From positions 310,001-374,000 of the forward strand of contig JBAMDO010000004.1 in the NCBI GenBank assembly GCA_037074765.1: a stretch of DNA of 64,000 nucleotides, read 5' to 3'. Under the pieces are notes generated by a model, which saw nothing but the letters and a program-made list of their open reading frames with translations, made no database searches and was not told the DNA's origin. Position numbers and translations under genes: made by a program. Positions 22,759 through 36,762 of the stretch are shown in pieces. Each line of letters begins with the position of its first letter. Position 1 is the first letter of the stretch. Source of the DNA: Mansonella perstans. Lineage: Eukaryota > Nematoda > Chromadorea > Rhabditida > Onchocercidae.

Positions 22759-23347
22759 ATACTTCTCTTCTTTAGTCAACACTCACTATTGATTTTTACA
22801 GACTAGTTTGTATATACATATATATATGTCCACTTATATCCTCAATAATTCGTCAGAGAAACGGTGTCTTAATGTAACGGAGCCGCATTTTTTTTGTAAG
22901 AAATGAATGAGTCGTAGGTGTTGTTCGCTATGTTTGTTATCAATTTTATTTTTTATATTCCTTATCTCCTACAGTAAGAACTCGGCATTAATTTTTTTCA
23001 CAAGATTGTTTTGTGAAATTTTTAAATTCTAATTTAATTTTAATTTAGCTACCAAGTGGAAAGTTATTCTCATATTTTTACTTGATATTGTCATGGTAGG
23101 TTAACATCGGAAGACTGATGTAACTTCTTCAGCTTATTCTCTATAATTCATCATTTGAAAGAACTATCAACATTTTGTTGTTTTGTTATATTTACTTCAT
23201 TAAAATTATGTCATTCTTGCATAATTATTTCATTTATTTCATTTTGATTATAGCAAATACGAAAGGCATTGTTTTTGTATCCGAGCTTCTTAGCCTACTT
23301 TAGAATTATAAGTAGTGTAAATGACGTGGTTTTTTTCGGTTATTTAT

Positions 23348-23354
23348 AGAACAG
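23348..23354 (+). promoter_or_regulatory. dnj-14: Probable trans-splice acceptor of dnj-14
   Basis: A pyrimidine-rich tract ends in TTTATAG at 23349, and a second AG (AACAG) directly abuts the ATG. Either would leave a leader of 0-5 bases before the start codon, typical of spliced-leader addition. Confidence 0.4.
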
Positions 23355-24962
23355 ATGGTCTTATCATCAGGCTTGGACGAATCAGAGTCGCAGGAAGGCG
23401 GGAAGTCCAATTCAAGGCAGAAAAGGTAAGTGTATTCGAATTCTCTTTAAAATATGATATTTAAATCAATTTTTTAAAGCCTCTCCATATATATTAACCA
23501 TACTGATTCCAGAACAAAAGGACCTAGCTTGTATGAAATTTTGGGTATTACAAAAGATGCGTCGGATGATGATATCAAGCGCGCTTACAGGAAACTAGCC
23601 TTAAAATACCATCCTGACAAAAATTTGGAGGATGATCCAGAGAAAACTGAGCGTGTTGGTTTTTGTTTTCAGCCTGATTTCACTTTTAGTTATGACAGAT
23701 GAGAAATTCAGCCGTTTAGAATGCATTTTGAATTTTTTTATAAGTTTAAGGCATAAAAAAAAATATTGCCAACATTTAAAAATTCTGGTTAATTTTTGTC
23801 ACTCTTCAGTTTAAAGAAATTAATCATGCGCATGCTGTACTTTCGGTACCAACGAGACGTAAAGTGTATGATGAATATGGAGACATGGGTCTGAAGTTAA
23901 TGGAACAATTTGGTGATGATGGTGCTGTGATCGGTTTAGCTTTCAATCCTTGGTTTAAGGTTGGGCTTATTTCTGGAAAGGAAATTTAATTTATCAATAA
24001 AGTGGTGAAATGTCTGTATCAGCGTTTTTTTTTTCCATTGTACAACATGTTCTGAGGTAATAAGTTCCATTTCATATCTGACTATTCTGTTGTATACCTG
24101 TAACACAAACATGATGAGGTTTATTCCATACCCTTAGTACGAGTAAGAACTCATCATTAAACCATAATTAGCAAGTTAAGGCTATAATATATAAAACAAA
24201 TAATGACTTATTATGCCTTTTGCAGTGGGCGTTCATCATTTGTGGTCTTTCGACGTGTTGTTGTTTCTTTTGTTGTTGCGGCTGCATATTTTGTTGCAAT
24301 TGTTGTTGCAATTTCTGCTGCGGCAAATATAAACCAAAGGGATTTGATCAGGTCTGTTATTGTTTGTGCACTTTGAAATATGATTAAGAATTAATATAGG
24401 AACTCTTTGTTATCAAATATTTGAACTAATAAAGAACTGATCCTAATCATCCAGGAAGGCGATGTTGGAGAAAGTGACATAGAACAGGGGACAAATGGAA
24501 ATGCCTCAGTGATTATCGATCAGCCAGAAGAGTCGAATATGTTACCGAGAAGTGTAATTTACCTGCATCTTTATCATAAATCTCGAGGACAAGCAAAAAA
24601 TGATGTTTTCTTTGTTTCGATTTTATTCCATTTATCCTTGTACAATTTTTTTTATTGATCTTTATCTCAGCTTGTATCTCTTTTCAGAGTAAAGATGGTG
24701 GAAGTCTAGAAACCGCTGAAAGCTCAAATGAAAAGTTGCATGATCGATCTGTAGCATATCCAGTAAGTCATACAAAGGTGAAGTTGATCCTGAAAATTGA
24801 ATGTGGTTTGTTTGCAACAAATGCGATAAGGAAATGATGGTGTAAACTGTGTTTGTAACAAAAATTTGTGATAAAAGTGCAATTTATCACATATTATCAC
24901 TACAATATCTTTCTTATTGATGTAATTTATGGTTGAATCTGTTTTAGGAAATGGTGAGATAA
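23355..24962 (+). CDS. dnj-14: Cysteine string protein (DNAJC5), synaptic-vesicle J-domain co-chaperone
   Basis: Palmitoylated Hsp70 co-chaperone of synaptic vesicles that protects SNARE proteins. Exons: 23355-23425, 23513-23654, 23810-23959, 24226-24351, 24455-24553, 24688-24762, 24948-24962, giving 225 residues in exact phase. J domain about residues 29-95 with HPD at 57-59 ([10 protein letters not shown]); linker [11 protein letters not shown]; the cysteine string in exon 4 with 16 Cys; then CCGKYKPK, which follows the string throughout the family. The C-terminal third is acidic and polar. The last exon is only 15 bases (Glu-Met-Val-Arg-stop). The exon 2 donor is CGT|GTTGGT, a weak but canonical GT site chosen because it restores TERFKEIN. 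Confidence 0.95.
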
Positions 24963-27086
24963 CACAATGTTGGTAACAAAAAAGTTCAGCGAAGACCTTG
25001 AAGGAAATGCGAATTTCTGCTCAGACAATGTAAAGCAGTGGTTAGATGAATTATTTGGCAAAATTATTTCTTTTTCATAATATAATGTCATTATTCCCTC
25101 AGCATTTTGACGAAAATATATAAAGATTAGTGTTTTTTTATCTTTTCATCGATTTTTGCTATACCAGAGTTTTTTTAGTCTTCGCTATTTTATGTGCTTG
25201 TTCGAGGTTATCGCTATTTGTTCCGTGTAAAGTTTTCTTCATTTTGGATTTTTCCTGTTTTTTTTCATTGGGAATCAATTAAATGGTCTTTAGCGGAACT
25301 GCTTGTTTTCAAAGTGGTTCATTATGTTTGCTATCGTTTAATCGTCCAAGTGAGTTTTTGTTTTTGTCTTCGACCGATATTGTCATAAGGTGCAAGTGGC
25401 ATTAGGCTTAGTTTTAGGCCTAGATTTGGTGCTAAAAAAGAAAACGTGATTTGGAAAGAATAAACTTATAGATAAAATTCTCCGACAGATAATGGAATGG
25501 AATTGGGTCATTATGTGCTTACGAATCCTTAAATTCGTAAGTACTAATTTTTGATTTCATTCAAGGCCATTTTAATCTCTAACTCTTTTTCTGTGTTTTT
25601 TACTTCCGGTCATTGCTACATGCAAGATTAATGTAAAATTCATTTTTTGTTCAGAAAATTTTTCAGGAATGTCTTGCATCGTTGTGACACTTTGACGTAT
25701 TGAGCGTTTAGGTTTCTCTCAGGTATTTTCCGCTTTGGGATTCCTATGCTTCTGTTACACTTGTTTTCAAGTATTTCTCTCATTCACTTGCTCACATTCA
25801 CTGTAAATATATACATTATTAATAGTGGCGGTGTTCTTTTTCTTATTTTCTGTTAAATACTACCCTATAGTAGTCTTATTCGACTTAGGAAATTAAAGTG
25901 TCCTGGAAGTTAGAAGTCTTTAATTTATTCCTCTAAATTATAAATATTGAGCTGAATCGTAGTGAATTAAAAAATCATATCAGCAGAACATGTTCCCATA
26001 TTCGTCTTTGTAAATAGACAAGAGAAATACAGAATGATTACTGTAATAATCAAAAAGTAATTTGCGTTAAACACTTAAGAAAAATATATAATGGGGAAAG
26101 AGAAACGTGACAAATATTTCGTGTTGACGCTGGATAAGCAAAACGATTGTAGAGAGGAGTCATGTAGCAGTGAGTAGAAATTGGTCGACAGCGTAACCCT
26201 CTATTTAACAATAAGTAAAAATTAATTGATAGCGCGACTGTCTAAAAATGAATTATTCCCGAATTTTCATTGGATTTGATACCAATTATAACTGATGGAA
26301 GTTACCTCTAGTTTCATGACCAACTCATTGCTGTCTTCTAGGTTTCATCTGCTCGCTGTGCATTTTATCTCATTAGACATAATTCTGGCACTAATATGTG
26401 CTCAGCTACTTTTTCTTATTGTCTATCAAAGGATTGTTTATCACTCGGTGTTATTAGGGATCTATTACCTAGTTTTTGGCGCCTTATTTGTTATATAATT
26501 GATGTTTGAATGTTTTATGTTTGTATTTTTTCCTCGTTGTTGAGGTTATAAATCCTGAATAATTGTTTTGCAATAAGTAAACAATGAAGAAGGCATTTAA
26601 TGATAATTTATATTACGCGACATAATACGAATCAGGGATATCATGGTAAAATCGTTGTTCCATAATTTTTATTTTACAATTTTCTAAGTGCTCCATTTAT
26701 TTCAGTTATACTGTGAAACAAGCCTATCATTTTGAGTAACGCTAATGCAGAGATTAAGTTATAAGGACGGGATGGAGGATTCGTAAATTCTTACCCGAAC
26801 AAATAAGCGAATGCATTATAGTGATATTCTGGTCAAATGCTTCTTGGGGTTGGATAGTTTCGGAATTGAATTGATCGGAATTAAATAATTTTTGAGATGG
26901 CATCTACTAAACTTGGATTCTCACACTCTTACAGGTCTACTGATACTGCTAGGTGATGCGATTGATTCAAGGGCCGTTATCTCAGTGTGATCGGGATTCG
27001 GCTGCATGGTGGGCATACTCTTGCCCTGAAAAAAAATTAAGTACGCTGCAAAGACTGGCTCAGATTTCCCAAATGGATAATCTCAT
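24963..27086. other. Convergent intergenic region between dnj-14 and cho-1
   Basis: The 3' ends of dnj-14 (plus) and cho-1 (minus) face each other across this stretch, so it must contain both 3' UTRs. No coding exon was recognised. Open stretches at 25194-25388 and 26295-26498 are hydrophobic and T-rich and look like chance frames. Confidence 0.6.
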
Positions 27087-30000
27087 TCATATGTCTTTGC
27101 TCAGTGTTAAGTAATCTTTGTTAATGGAAGGTTGCAGCGTACTTAACTCTGTGATTGTTGATGCATCAGGGGGTTTCAGAAAGTTTCTTCTGATGTAGTC
27201 ACCTGGATCTTTTGACTTTTGCGCATCTAATGTTTCGTTGCTTACGTTAAAACTAACATCTGAATGCAGCGCAATACGTTCGGGTGGTATATTGACGACG
27301 CACTTCAAGAAATCCATTCCATCTGGTAATATTCCTAAATTTCAACAGCAAGTTCAAATACGTTAATTTTGTTCGTTTGTGATTTTCGAGGATGTAATAC
27401 TTATTCGAAGTGTGCGCGGGAAATGGAGTACTGGCATATATAGACGAGCCTAACTTATCCGTGATATAGCTGTTCTTAAGAAATACTGGAGAGTTTTGAA
27501 TTATGATGCCTGAGATTTTGCACACAGTTCTGATGATCCAACTAGATTATGTAGAGAAAATGGCATGGACTTTTTCAAAGATGAAACTAACCATTTGTGA
27601 ACAAATATTGGGAAAGATAAGAAGTCCCAATGCAAGCGATGAATGAACTCAGCATGGCCATCGTTCGAAATGGGAAGTACTGAGTTCCTACTGTCGTACC
27701 GTCTTCCTTCGTAACTTCTTCGTACATAGGATAGTGGATAAATGCCGGGAAGGAAAGAAGTGGTTCACCTCCGGACAACCTTAGTAGTAGTCCCACTGCA
27801 AATGTAAAGATCTCTAAATTTTCTTAATTGAAATATTCTTTTAATTTCGCACAGGTGCAGCGTGTAAAAAACATAGTCCCATCAGATGCTTGCTAATTTC
27901 ATTTAATTTCTAGAAGATTAGTTAATGTTACATAATTAACTTCGAGGAATTTGGTAAGTACTGAGCTCCAGAGACTAATTCGCACACTTCTTTTCTCTAT
28001 CATTCCGACAAATGGAATACAGCAACAATGAAATCTACCGATATAACCAGTGACAGATCCGTAAGTATTGGAATGCTTGAAATAAACAACACAAACGAGT
28101 TGCGGAAAAAGTACAACGTAAACGAGGTCTGCACATAAGTACCATAAGCCGTAAATGCTATTTATTGTGAGTGCCATTAAAGTTGCACAGAATCCAACTG
28201 CAATAATTGCAATACGCATCACACAGATCACTTCTTTTTCATGAGCCTGGAAAAAAAAAAAAAAACTTTTGAAGAGGTATTTTTCTAATGCGGTAAATGA
28301 AAAGCATACATTTGGCCGAATAGTTAACTTCCATATATTGTGTGCAAACATGGATGCAGCTGAAAGTACCGATGAATCAGCGGATGACATCACTGCAGCC
28401 GATACAGCACCGAGTCCTGAAATTTATCTGTGAACCTTAATTGACGGTTTTGTAAATTCGCAAATTCTTAATCAAAATGCAATGGAAACAAAATTTGTTT
28501 GAAATTTAGTTCTCGTATATTTGTTTGAATGCTAGAACTAATATTACACTTGCCGATGAATGCAACCCATTTTGGAGTTAGGTATTGGAAAACTAGTGGC
28601 ACAACCATGTTTGTCTGATCAGGAGGAATTGATTCACTTTTTGTGCCATTGTCCCATGGATCATAATTGGTCAACCTCCAATCTATAAATTTATTCTTTT
28701 AAATTATTTTCCTTTCTCATAAACTTTTGAGATATAAGTCGAACAGTTTGGATTAGAATATAAAGATTGAAGTCGTGAGCTTCATTCCGAAGATTAGCCT
28801 ACGGTATCGCTAGAGAAATGGTTGATTCCATTAAAGTTGTTACGCAGTTATAAGCAAGTTTAGTTTATTAAAGATTACTGAAATACAGACCAGTATTTCG
28901 AGCGATGGCTCCAATCAAGGCAGGTGGTATTGCCATCAAAATACAACCGATACCTGCCACGAATGATAACTTTTGCGCACCTGACGATGATTTTGATGAT
29001 AGTACTCGTTGAAAATATACCTTAAATCATATGGTTCTATTGTTTATCAATTTAACATGAAGAGAAAAAGAATTGCGTCTGAAAGAAACGCATTCGTAGA
29101 AATTAGAGGGTAATCAGAGTTACAATTAACAGATTGCTGGATCCAAAGGTCCAAAGTTTTTGGATCAAATAAAATTTGATGTTTGGAGATATAAAGCTGA
29201 AAGAAATGACACAGAAACTAGCCTGCCAAGGAATACCACCAAAAATAAGTAGCAGCATGCAATCTATCCAGAGTGCTGTCTCCTTAAATCCGCCAATAGT
29301 ACCAATCCAGTCTGCTGCATTTCTTGACAAATCTTTCGTTTTATCTTGCAACAGTGATGCTGGCACACAAACCCACTATAAGTGATTGTTTTGTTGTACA
29401 AGTTCTGTTATTTTTTAATATTTTCATCAACAAGATCTCAAACTTAAATATCACTGAAGCCATACCGAACAGATTCGTTCTTTGCCTTCTAAAAGAGGCA
29501 ATCAAAACTCGGGAACTGTCTTCAATATACCTGTCGGTCTTAGTGCTAATAATTAGCTATATGATTATTACTCGCCAACATCCATCAAAATCATTGTCAG
29601 TTTACTTTTATAAAATTCATCGATGAAAGCTGTCATATTCTAAAGTCAATGGATTCAAAATTTGAAATTTTTTCTCCAAAATATTTCAGCTGATCTACTA
29701 CAAACCAAGCCGACGAATATGCAAAAGAGCTGTACAACATCCGTATATGCAACAGCGTACAAACCGCCAGTGAAAGTATAAAATACTGCAATTATTGCTG
29801 ATATTATAACTGACAATGTCATATCAATCTCCAGAATTACTGATAATGTTGCTCCTGAAATCGAACAGTTTGTAAGAAAGCCACTTGCAGTATTCTCAAG
29901 GAAGAACTTTTTTTTAGAAAAATGCAGTTCATTCAAAGATTGCATTGCATCGTAATTTGTAAACTAACCAAGAGCTGATAAAATCGCAGCTGTCCAGAAT

Positions 30001-33000
30001 ACTTCTCCAAAAAGAGCAGGGATGAAGAGAAGACCACCAACTCTTTGACCATACTTCATCTGCATGAACGAAAATCAAGTAAAAAGAATAGCAATATGGA
30101 TTAATTAACCTATGAAACTTTAAATCTTTTACAGTGTCATCAAATTATCCGAGTTTAACTGAGTCCATATATTTAGAATTTTCTATAAAGAAACACTGAC
30201 TTTTCCGATTTTCAGCAAACTGACAACGAACTACTCAGAATCCCCAAAAGCATACCTGGAATGGGTCAAGCATTGTGATATAACCTTCATCACGCATCTT
30301 TTTCGCAAAAAGTATGCCACCAAAGACTAATGATAATGCATAACCGAATGGCGCTTGACATCCTAGTAAACCACCATTGTAGAGCGCTTCTGCGGTGCCA
30401 TTAATATAAGCTCCACCAACCCATGTTGCTACAAATAATTCACTAAGCCTAAATGATAGTTGCCGGAGTTATGATAGCAAAATCAGTGAAAGACAAGTGA
30501 TTTCATGGTTTTAATTTGTCAATGATATTTTGCTACTTGACCTGAATTTTGCTTCGAAATGTTAGAATTTCTCAGTATTCCTCGAATTTTGAATATGCAG
30601 TCCTTCCAATTCAAAAGGAAAAATTGAAAGAATTCGTCAGTTTGGAAATTTATAATGCTAGCCTAGCCGAATATAAGTTTTCGCTTTCCATTTCTACCCA
30701 CAATTGTTGAAACAATTCTTAAATTACTTCAACGTTATATCCATCAATCATGTCGCTATTTTTGCAATTACTTGACTCTCTATTTTAAAAATTTAAAAGT
30801 GTAAGAAAATTTACTGTAAAAATCGAAATCGTAGTGGAATTCGCTTTTCTAAATAAAAATTCATTGACGATTGAATACGATTTTAAAAATTGACACAAAA
30901 TAAAGAAGAAAGTACGGATCAATGTAAAGCCTTGTTTCCACTCTCTTTCAGAAATCATTATATTGCCATTTTTGAAGAGTTTATCAAAAATTTTCAAATT
31001 GTCATTATCTGTTGAAAATTGCTCTATTTTGAATTTTGGAAACAAAGAATTCAAAATACTTTTTTCTGGCTGATCAACTTTTTTTGAAATAATCAACAAA
31101 GCATGCGTGATTCACATTTAAAACATAAATTTTTCGAACTAAAATAGTAAATCTGAAAAAGAGGATAACTAGAGTTAGACGAAAAAAATTCCCTGATTCA
31201 CATTAAAGATCGACCATAAATTTTATCTTCAGATTATTCCTTACAAAACAAAGTTCTAAAATTAGATGAAACAGTAATATTATATTTGACTAAAGTATTG
31301 TTTAACTAAAGTATTTCTTTGGTGACATGCTTAGTTCTCGTAGTCGATAAATCTACGTTACAGCTGTATTCAACCAGCATTTCTTTTCCCTAAAAAATCC
31401 ATATTTTCTGTTGTGCTCTTATTCAGAATCTTGAATTATAAAGAAAAAAAGAAAAAGAAAACGAACAATTGTCTGTTCTCTCGTTTTACTTCGAATTAAT
31501 AGAAAAAGTGTTTTATGTAACGGTGCAATATGCAATATATAAAAATGTATTGCAGTGTAGTACAAGCTTTGTGAATATTTAAAACTTCAGATGATCTCAA
31601 AACGTCTTTTCGTTCTTGCTTTTCAATATTTTCAATTTTTTAATCTAAAATTGTCGAATTATTATCAATGAAATTCATTTTCAACATGTCGAGGGCATAA
31701 AATAAACATAATTATTGAAAGTGCACTTAATTATTACCACAAATCATCAATGTTTACCTCGAAAAAATTCTTAACTTAGATTGAATAAACTGATGACGAA
31801 GTAGATAGTCAACGGTCAAAAACATTAATCTTTTTGCACACCGCTAGCTTGTCATCAGTCACCATCTGAACATCTTGTTCAATTTCCAAAATCTATAGAG
31901 TGCAAAGAAATGATTTCCTTGTAGGAATTTTATGTCATTAGGAATGATTGCTAAAGGTAATTTTCAAACAGCGAACTGACTTTATCAGTCTTTTACCAAC
32001 CTATTCTCTTTTTGCCTTCAAATCTTGTGATTTGGAATGCCTGAAAAATATTGCTGTTACTGCTATTCTTATTGCTGATTGCAAAGAATGATGATGATTT
32101 CCAGTAAGATTACATGAAATATGCAAACTTAAAAAGCTGTAGAAATAGCTGTTTGTTTGTTTGTTTGCAGCAGAAAAGAAGAAAAGGGAAAAATTGCAGT
32201 AAGAGAGAGACAGAAAAAGGGATAAACGATTTATCTACATAGGATGTTTTTAGGAGATGTAAATTCAGAATGCGTCCGGAAACATAACTGAGACATGATT
32301 AACCAACATTTTTACCCTATCTTCTTATATATTGGTATTTGCTGCTTCTACTGCTTCTACTAATATTGCTACTACTACTGCTGCTGCTACTATTTTTGTT
32401 GTTGTGCTAATACTGCAAGCAGAAATAGGAATAAGATCGTAAGAACTGATTGCTTGCAATTGAATTGTTTTCCCATGAGATTACTTGAGATTCACTAGAG
32501 CCGTTTACCACAGATGCCATCTTAAAGTTCAGTACTAACCAACTAAAACATATATTTGCTATGTGTGCGTCTTAAGCACAATCCATTTCATTTCTTATCC
32601 CACTTTTTTCTGAAAACCGAATGTTTTTCCTCCACCCACTTCTAGATAAAGGTGGCTTGTATCGAACTTAACATGTTATTTATGACTAAAATTCTTGGCG
32701 AGAAATATATTTGCGCGAAAAATTTTCTTTTCCATTTTTATTTTTAGCTCTTTTATTTTTTTGAAAAAAATTTTCTGAAAGGTAAAGGAAATTTTGAGAT
32801 ATGTCAATTACTTAGATACCAACAGTTCATCGCGAAAGTAAATGAATTTTACCAATCCTGGTTTAGAAAGATTGAATTTTGAATTTCTTTATGTAGAAAA
32901 ACAAGGAATGCTTAGTTTACAGAAATGAAAATCAAAATTCAACATAAAGATAATGAACACGTAATACAGAAAATAACCCAAAATTATTACTGCATCCTTT

Positions 33001-34357
33001 TTTCTTGTTTGTTAAATAAATAAATGAATGAATGAATGAAATGAAATGAAAGGAAACGAAATGAAATGCAATGAAATAAATCAAATGAAAATGAAACAAA
33101 ATGAAATGAATAAAATGGAATGGAATGAAATGAAATGATATGAAATAAAATGAAATGAAATGAAGAAAAATGAGGTGAAATGAAATGAAATGAAATGAAT
33201 GAATGGAATATTTCAATCTCTATGAAATTACAAAAAATCTTCTCATCACTTTTGCTTCAGTGAATTAATATGAGTGGAAACTCTCAAATAACCTTCCTTA
33301 CACAGTTAAAAACTAATTTGTCCAATTGTTTAAATTGCAATCTTTCCACTGGTCACACATTCGCATATAAACTCAGACTCATCACTTACTCTCTCATCTA
33401 TATCATTTCCTTTTGATTCATAAATAATGAAATATGCCTAACAGCAATATTTTAATTCATCTATGATGACATATTTCTGTTAGGCTTCATTTATTGTCCG
33501 AACTTAAAAAGATATATCGTGAAATAAATATTCCCAATCACTAAATATTTTTTAATTGAGTTAATTTCCTAATGCAAATTTATGATATAATTTCTACGTG
33601 AATCAATAATAAGTTTCCCACAAGTTTTTTTGAATTTCAGTGTTTAATTTGAGAGTCCACAGTATTCACTCAGTGGGAAAAAAATGAATGACTTTCCTGG
33701 CCACATATTAAACTTAAAAATAAATTTAAATGACCTAAATTGAGAACTTTGAAATGAGTTTTGAATTTTTCGTATTCTTTGATTGTCATATAACAATATT
33801 TCAAGCACTTACAATAAATTGTAACGATACAATGCATATTTTTTTAAAGTAAATAAATAATCCCATATACATAATTTATAACGGCAGCACAAATCAAAAT
33901 CAATTAGCATATAATCTTTTCCGGAAAAGATCACTGACCTTTTTTTTTAACGAAACTTCAAAGTTTAAGGACAAAAAATGGGGAATTTTGGAAAGAATGG
34001 TAATTCTTGATTATTTTCAAAACATGACAAATTCATGGAAAAGCATTTGCACGATTTTAGAACTCAACGAGAGGACATCAAGAACAAATTAATGCGTTAA
34101 ATCATTTTGATTGTTATTTTTAATTTATTTTAAATATTCATAAACGTTTAAATTTCCAAAATTAAATATTTACCAGTCATGGTGAAGATACCTACTAATG
34201 TACCAATATTTCGGCCCGCCAGCATAACCTCTTCAGTTTGTTCACCATCAGTTGACATTGAGTTGACATCTTTTGCTTTTCGGCCAGCCCAAATGCCGAC
34301 AACAAGAATTAGCAGATAGAAGAACATAATAGCCACAACGCCCAGGTAATCAATCAT
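27087..34357 (-). CDS. cho-1: High-affinity sodium-choline cotransporter (SLC5A7 family)
   Basis: Plasma-membrane choline uptake carrier that feeds acetylcholine synthesis at cholinergic terminals. Exons: 34357-34174, 30428-30256, 30059-29969, 29854-29706, 29375-29223, 29020-28891, 28682-28554, 28416-28310, 28246-28039, 27795-27592, 27322-27087, giving 587 residues against about 580 for the human protein. Visible family signatures: [58 protein letters not shown] [50 protein letters not shown]. The C-terminal tail is about 75 residues, with repeated Thr/Ser-Leu. Two introns use GC donors (after 29223 and after 28554). Intron 1 is 3.7 kb and carries a pentanucleotide repeat. Confidence 0.95.
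32339..32407. repeat. CTA/CTG trinucleotide-rich stretch
   Basis: Imperfect CTACTGCTT and CTACTACTGCTG triplets within cho-1 intron 1. It does not sit in a recognised exon. Confidence 0.75.
33014..33206. repeat. Degenerate (TGAAA)n microsatellite in cho-1 intron 1
   Basis: About 190 bases of ATGAA and TGAAA units with scattered substitutions. Read on the minus strand it makes a spurious His-Phe-Ile-Ser open frame. Confidence 0.95.
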
Positions 34358-36725
34358 TTTTCTTCAATTTATTGTTGATAATCAATAGCACCAGTTCAAT
34401 ATGATCTCATTTTTCCTGTCATTGATTTCTTTTTCGGAGTCTAGAATTGCCTTATCGTAAATCCAGATAACAGATTGACATGACTTTCGCATTCATTTAT
34501 ATCTTCAAAGAATAAAATTGCCAAACAAATCAACCCTGAAATTAATTACCATTTCCAATTCATTGAGAAAGCAAAAGATCCAATCTATTTGATGCAATGG
34601 ATCTAATCACAGAAATCTATTTGATATCGAAAATTTTTGAAGCTTCTTTGGTCTACTGAATTGATTTAATCCAAAAAGCTAAAGAACACTTGCAACTCGA
34701 AATAATCCTAACAATCTCAATGAATTCTGAAAAAAAAAATGCAAAATTATTCGGTATCAGATTCTTTCTCAGTACGGCCAATTTGCATTTAGCACACAAA
34801 CATACAATTAATTTATATTCCGTTTATAATTTATAAAGTCTTTCCATTTAGCTTTTTTCCATTCCATGGTTTAAACATATGAATTTCCAGAATTCCTGGA
34901 TATGTACGTTTCCTTTCAAGAAATTTAAGAGCGAATTTAAAAAAAAGAAAGCATGAATGCTTAAAGCTTTGCACTTGTTATCAAAATAATTGCTGGTTAA
35001 CAATCCTCTATTTCATGTTCCACAGACTGAAAGGTAAAAAACAATCCCTTTTCCTCTTTTTAATTTCTAGTGTCTAAATTTGAAGGAAAAATTCTGATTT
35101 TAACCTCAAAACGTTGGAATTTGGCAAAAATTGTCAAGCATTAATTATTTTAGTGGTAGTCATTTAAAGGTAAGCAGGATGTTGACAAGAAAATTTTTTC
35201 ATCTGTACTACAGCATAGTACAAATGTATTGGAATTTATTCATCAATCTATTGGAATTCAAAACATCTTTGCCAAAGGGTAACTTGTACCGTTTGATGGG
35301 TATATGCCTTTGTTTAATTTACAGTAAATTAACAATTTCCAATTCAACTTGCACAAAACAACAGTATTTGATCATTGAGGAATTATTTCGTTAAATATGA
35401 ATGAAGATAATTAAATCCAATAAGTTGAAACAAAAAGCAAAACTAGTAAACATTATTTCAATTCATATGCGAAAATTTTGCTTGAATTTCAATTGTATTT
35501 GAGACATTTCATTTCTCTGACAATGAAATACGACAATGCGTCAGGATTAACAATTCGTGAAGAAAAATTGATCAGTTGCTTGGATACATCAGAAAAAAAA
35601 AAGATCGACGAAAAGAAATATCTGAATTGTGCGTTTGGAAACCAATGAGAATTTTTTATTTACTGAATAATATGGACTGAAAAATATGAAAGCAATTATT
35701 TCGTTTAAGCATTTCTTTATTTTTTTTTTTTTTTTCCTATTAAATTATGACTATGCAACTTTCAGGGAACTTTGTAGCATTTTTTTTTTCCCTTTTGAAA
35801 ATATAAAAATACTTGGAAAAATTGATGCAATGCTGTTACTAATTTGATATAAAATTTGCAAAATTTTTATATTACGGTAGAGAAAGATTAGATCAGTAAT
35901 GACTTTCTTCAATTTTTGGCGCAATACTTCTAAAAAGTATATAAGCCAACAATTTATGTCGACTGGTTTATTGCAACGAATAAAATGAAATGGAATAAGA
36001 AATGATAATAAGTGATTGATTAAATTTTAAAATTGGAATAAATCAGAGCAGTTTGTGAAACAGAAAAAATGAAACGATTTCCTATTTTATGTTATGAGAT
36101 ATTTTATATAGGGAACAGTTGTGAATGGTCGTTGAAATGTTGAGAATTCGCTCGATGAAAAATTGGTGAATGAATAATTTTTGGAATGACTTTAAGAGAA
36201 AGAAGCTGGTGGAGGTGAACGAAATACTTATCATGGCGTTAGTATCCATCGATGCTCAAACTAAATGGAGGCTTTCGACGTCTCAAAGAAAAGGCACTCT
36301 AATGAGGTGAAGCTTGAGCTAGTCCTTTTAAGGCATGACTCCGCCTTTTTTCTTTTATTCAACTTTCCCCTCTTTCACTCATCTTTCCCACCGTGAGTCT
36401 CATCAATTTCTGTACTATTTCTATCCTCTCTGCGTGATACTGCTCATTTTTTAAGTACCACCAGTCAGATAATGATGAAAAGAAGCAGTTCACATACTAG
36501 TGATATGAACCATTAAAAAATTGAAAAAATTGCAGGTTTTATAACTCTTTGGTATTTCATTTCATTTGAATTCCTCTTTTTTTTACTTTTGGCGGCAATT
36601 TTTTTTATTCAAACTTTTACCTTTCTTGAGGTCATTTACATAGAATGAAAGAAATATACGGCCATTAACGATTAAGTAATGATACTAATTCTTGAGAATA
36701 CTTATCTAGATTACGATACGAGAAT

Positions 36726-36762
<37 letters not shown>

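Larger units (their letters stand above)
19142..23349. other. Divergent intergenic region between sup-18 and dnj-14
   Basis: The two flanking genes are transcribed away from each other, so both promoters should lie here. It contains an (AG)n stretch near 21057, an A tract at 22270-22292 and a T tract at 22735-22758. Open stretches at 19752-19934, 21282-21512 and 22000-22240 show no family resemblance and no supporting splice pattern. Confidence 0.55.

Noticed and set aside
32932..33216. Minus-strand open frame rich in His-Phe-Ile-Ser
   Set aside because: It is the translation of the (TGAAA)n repeat inside a cho-1 intron.
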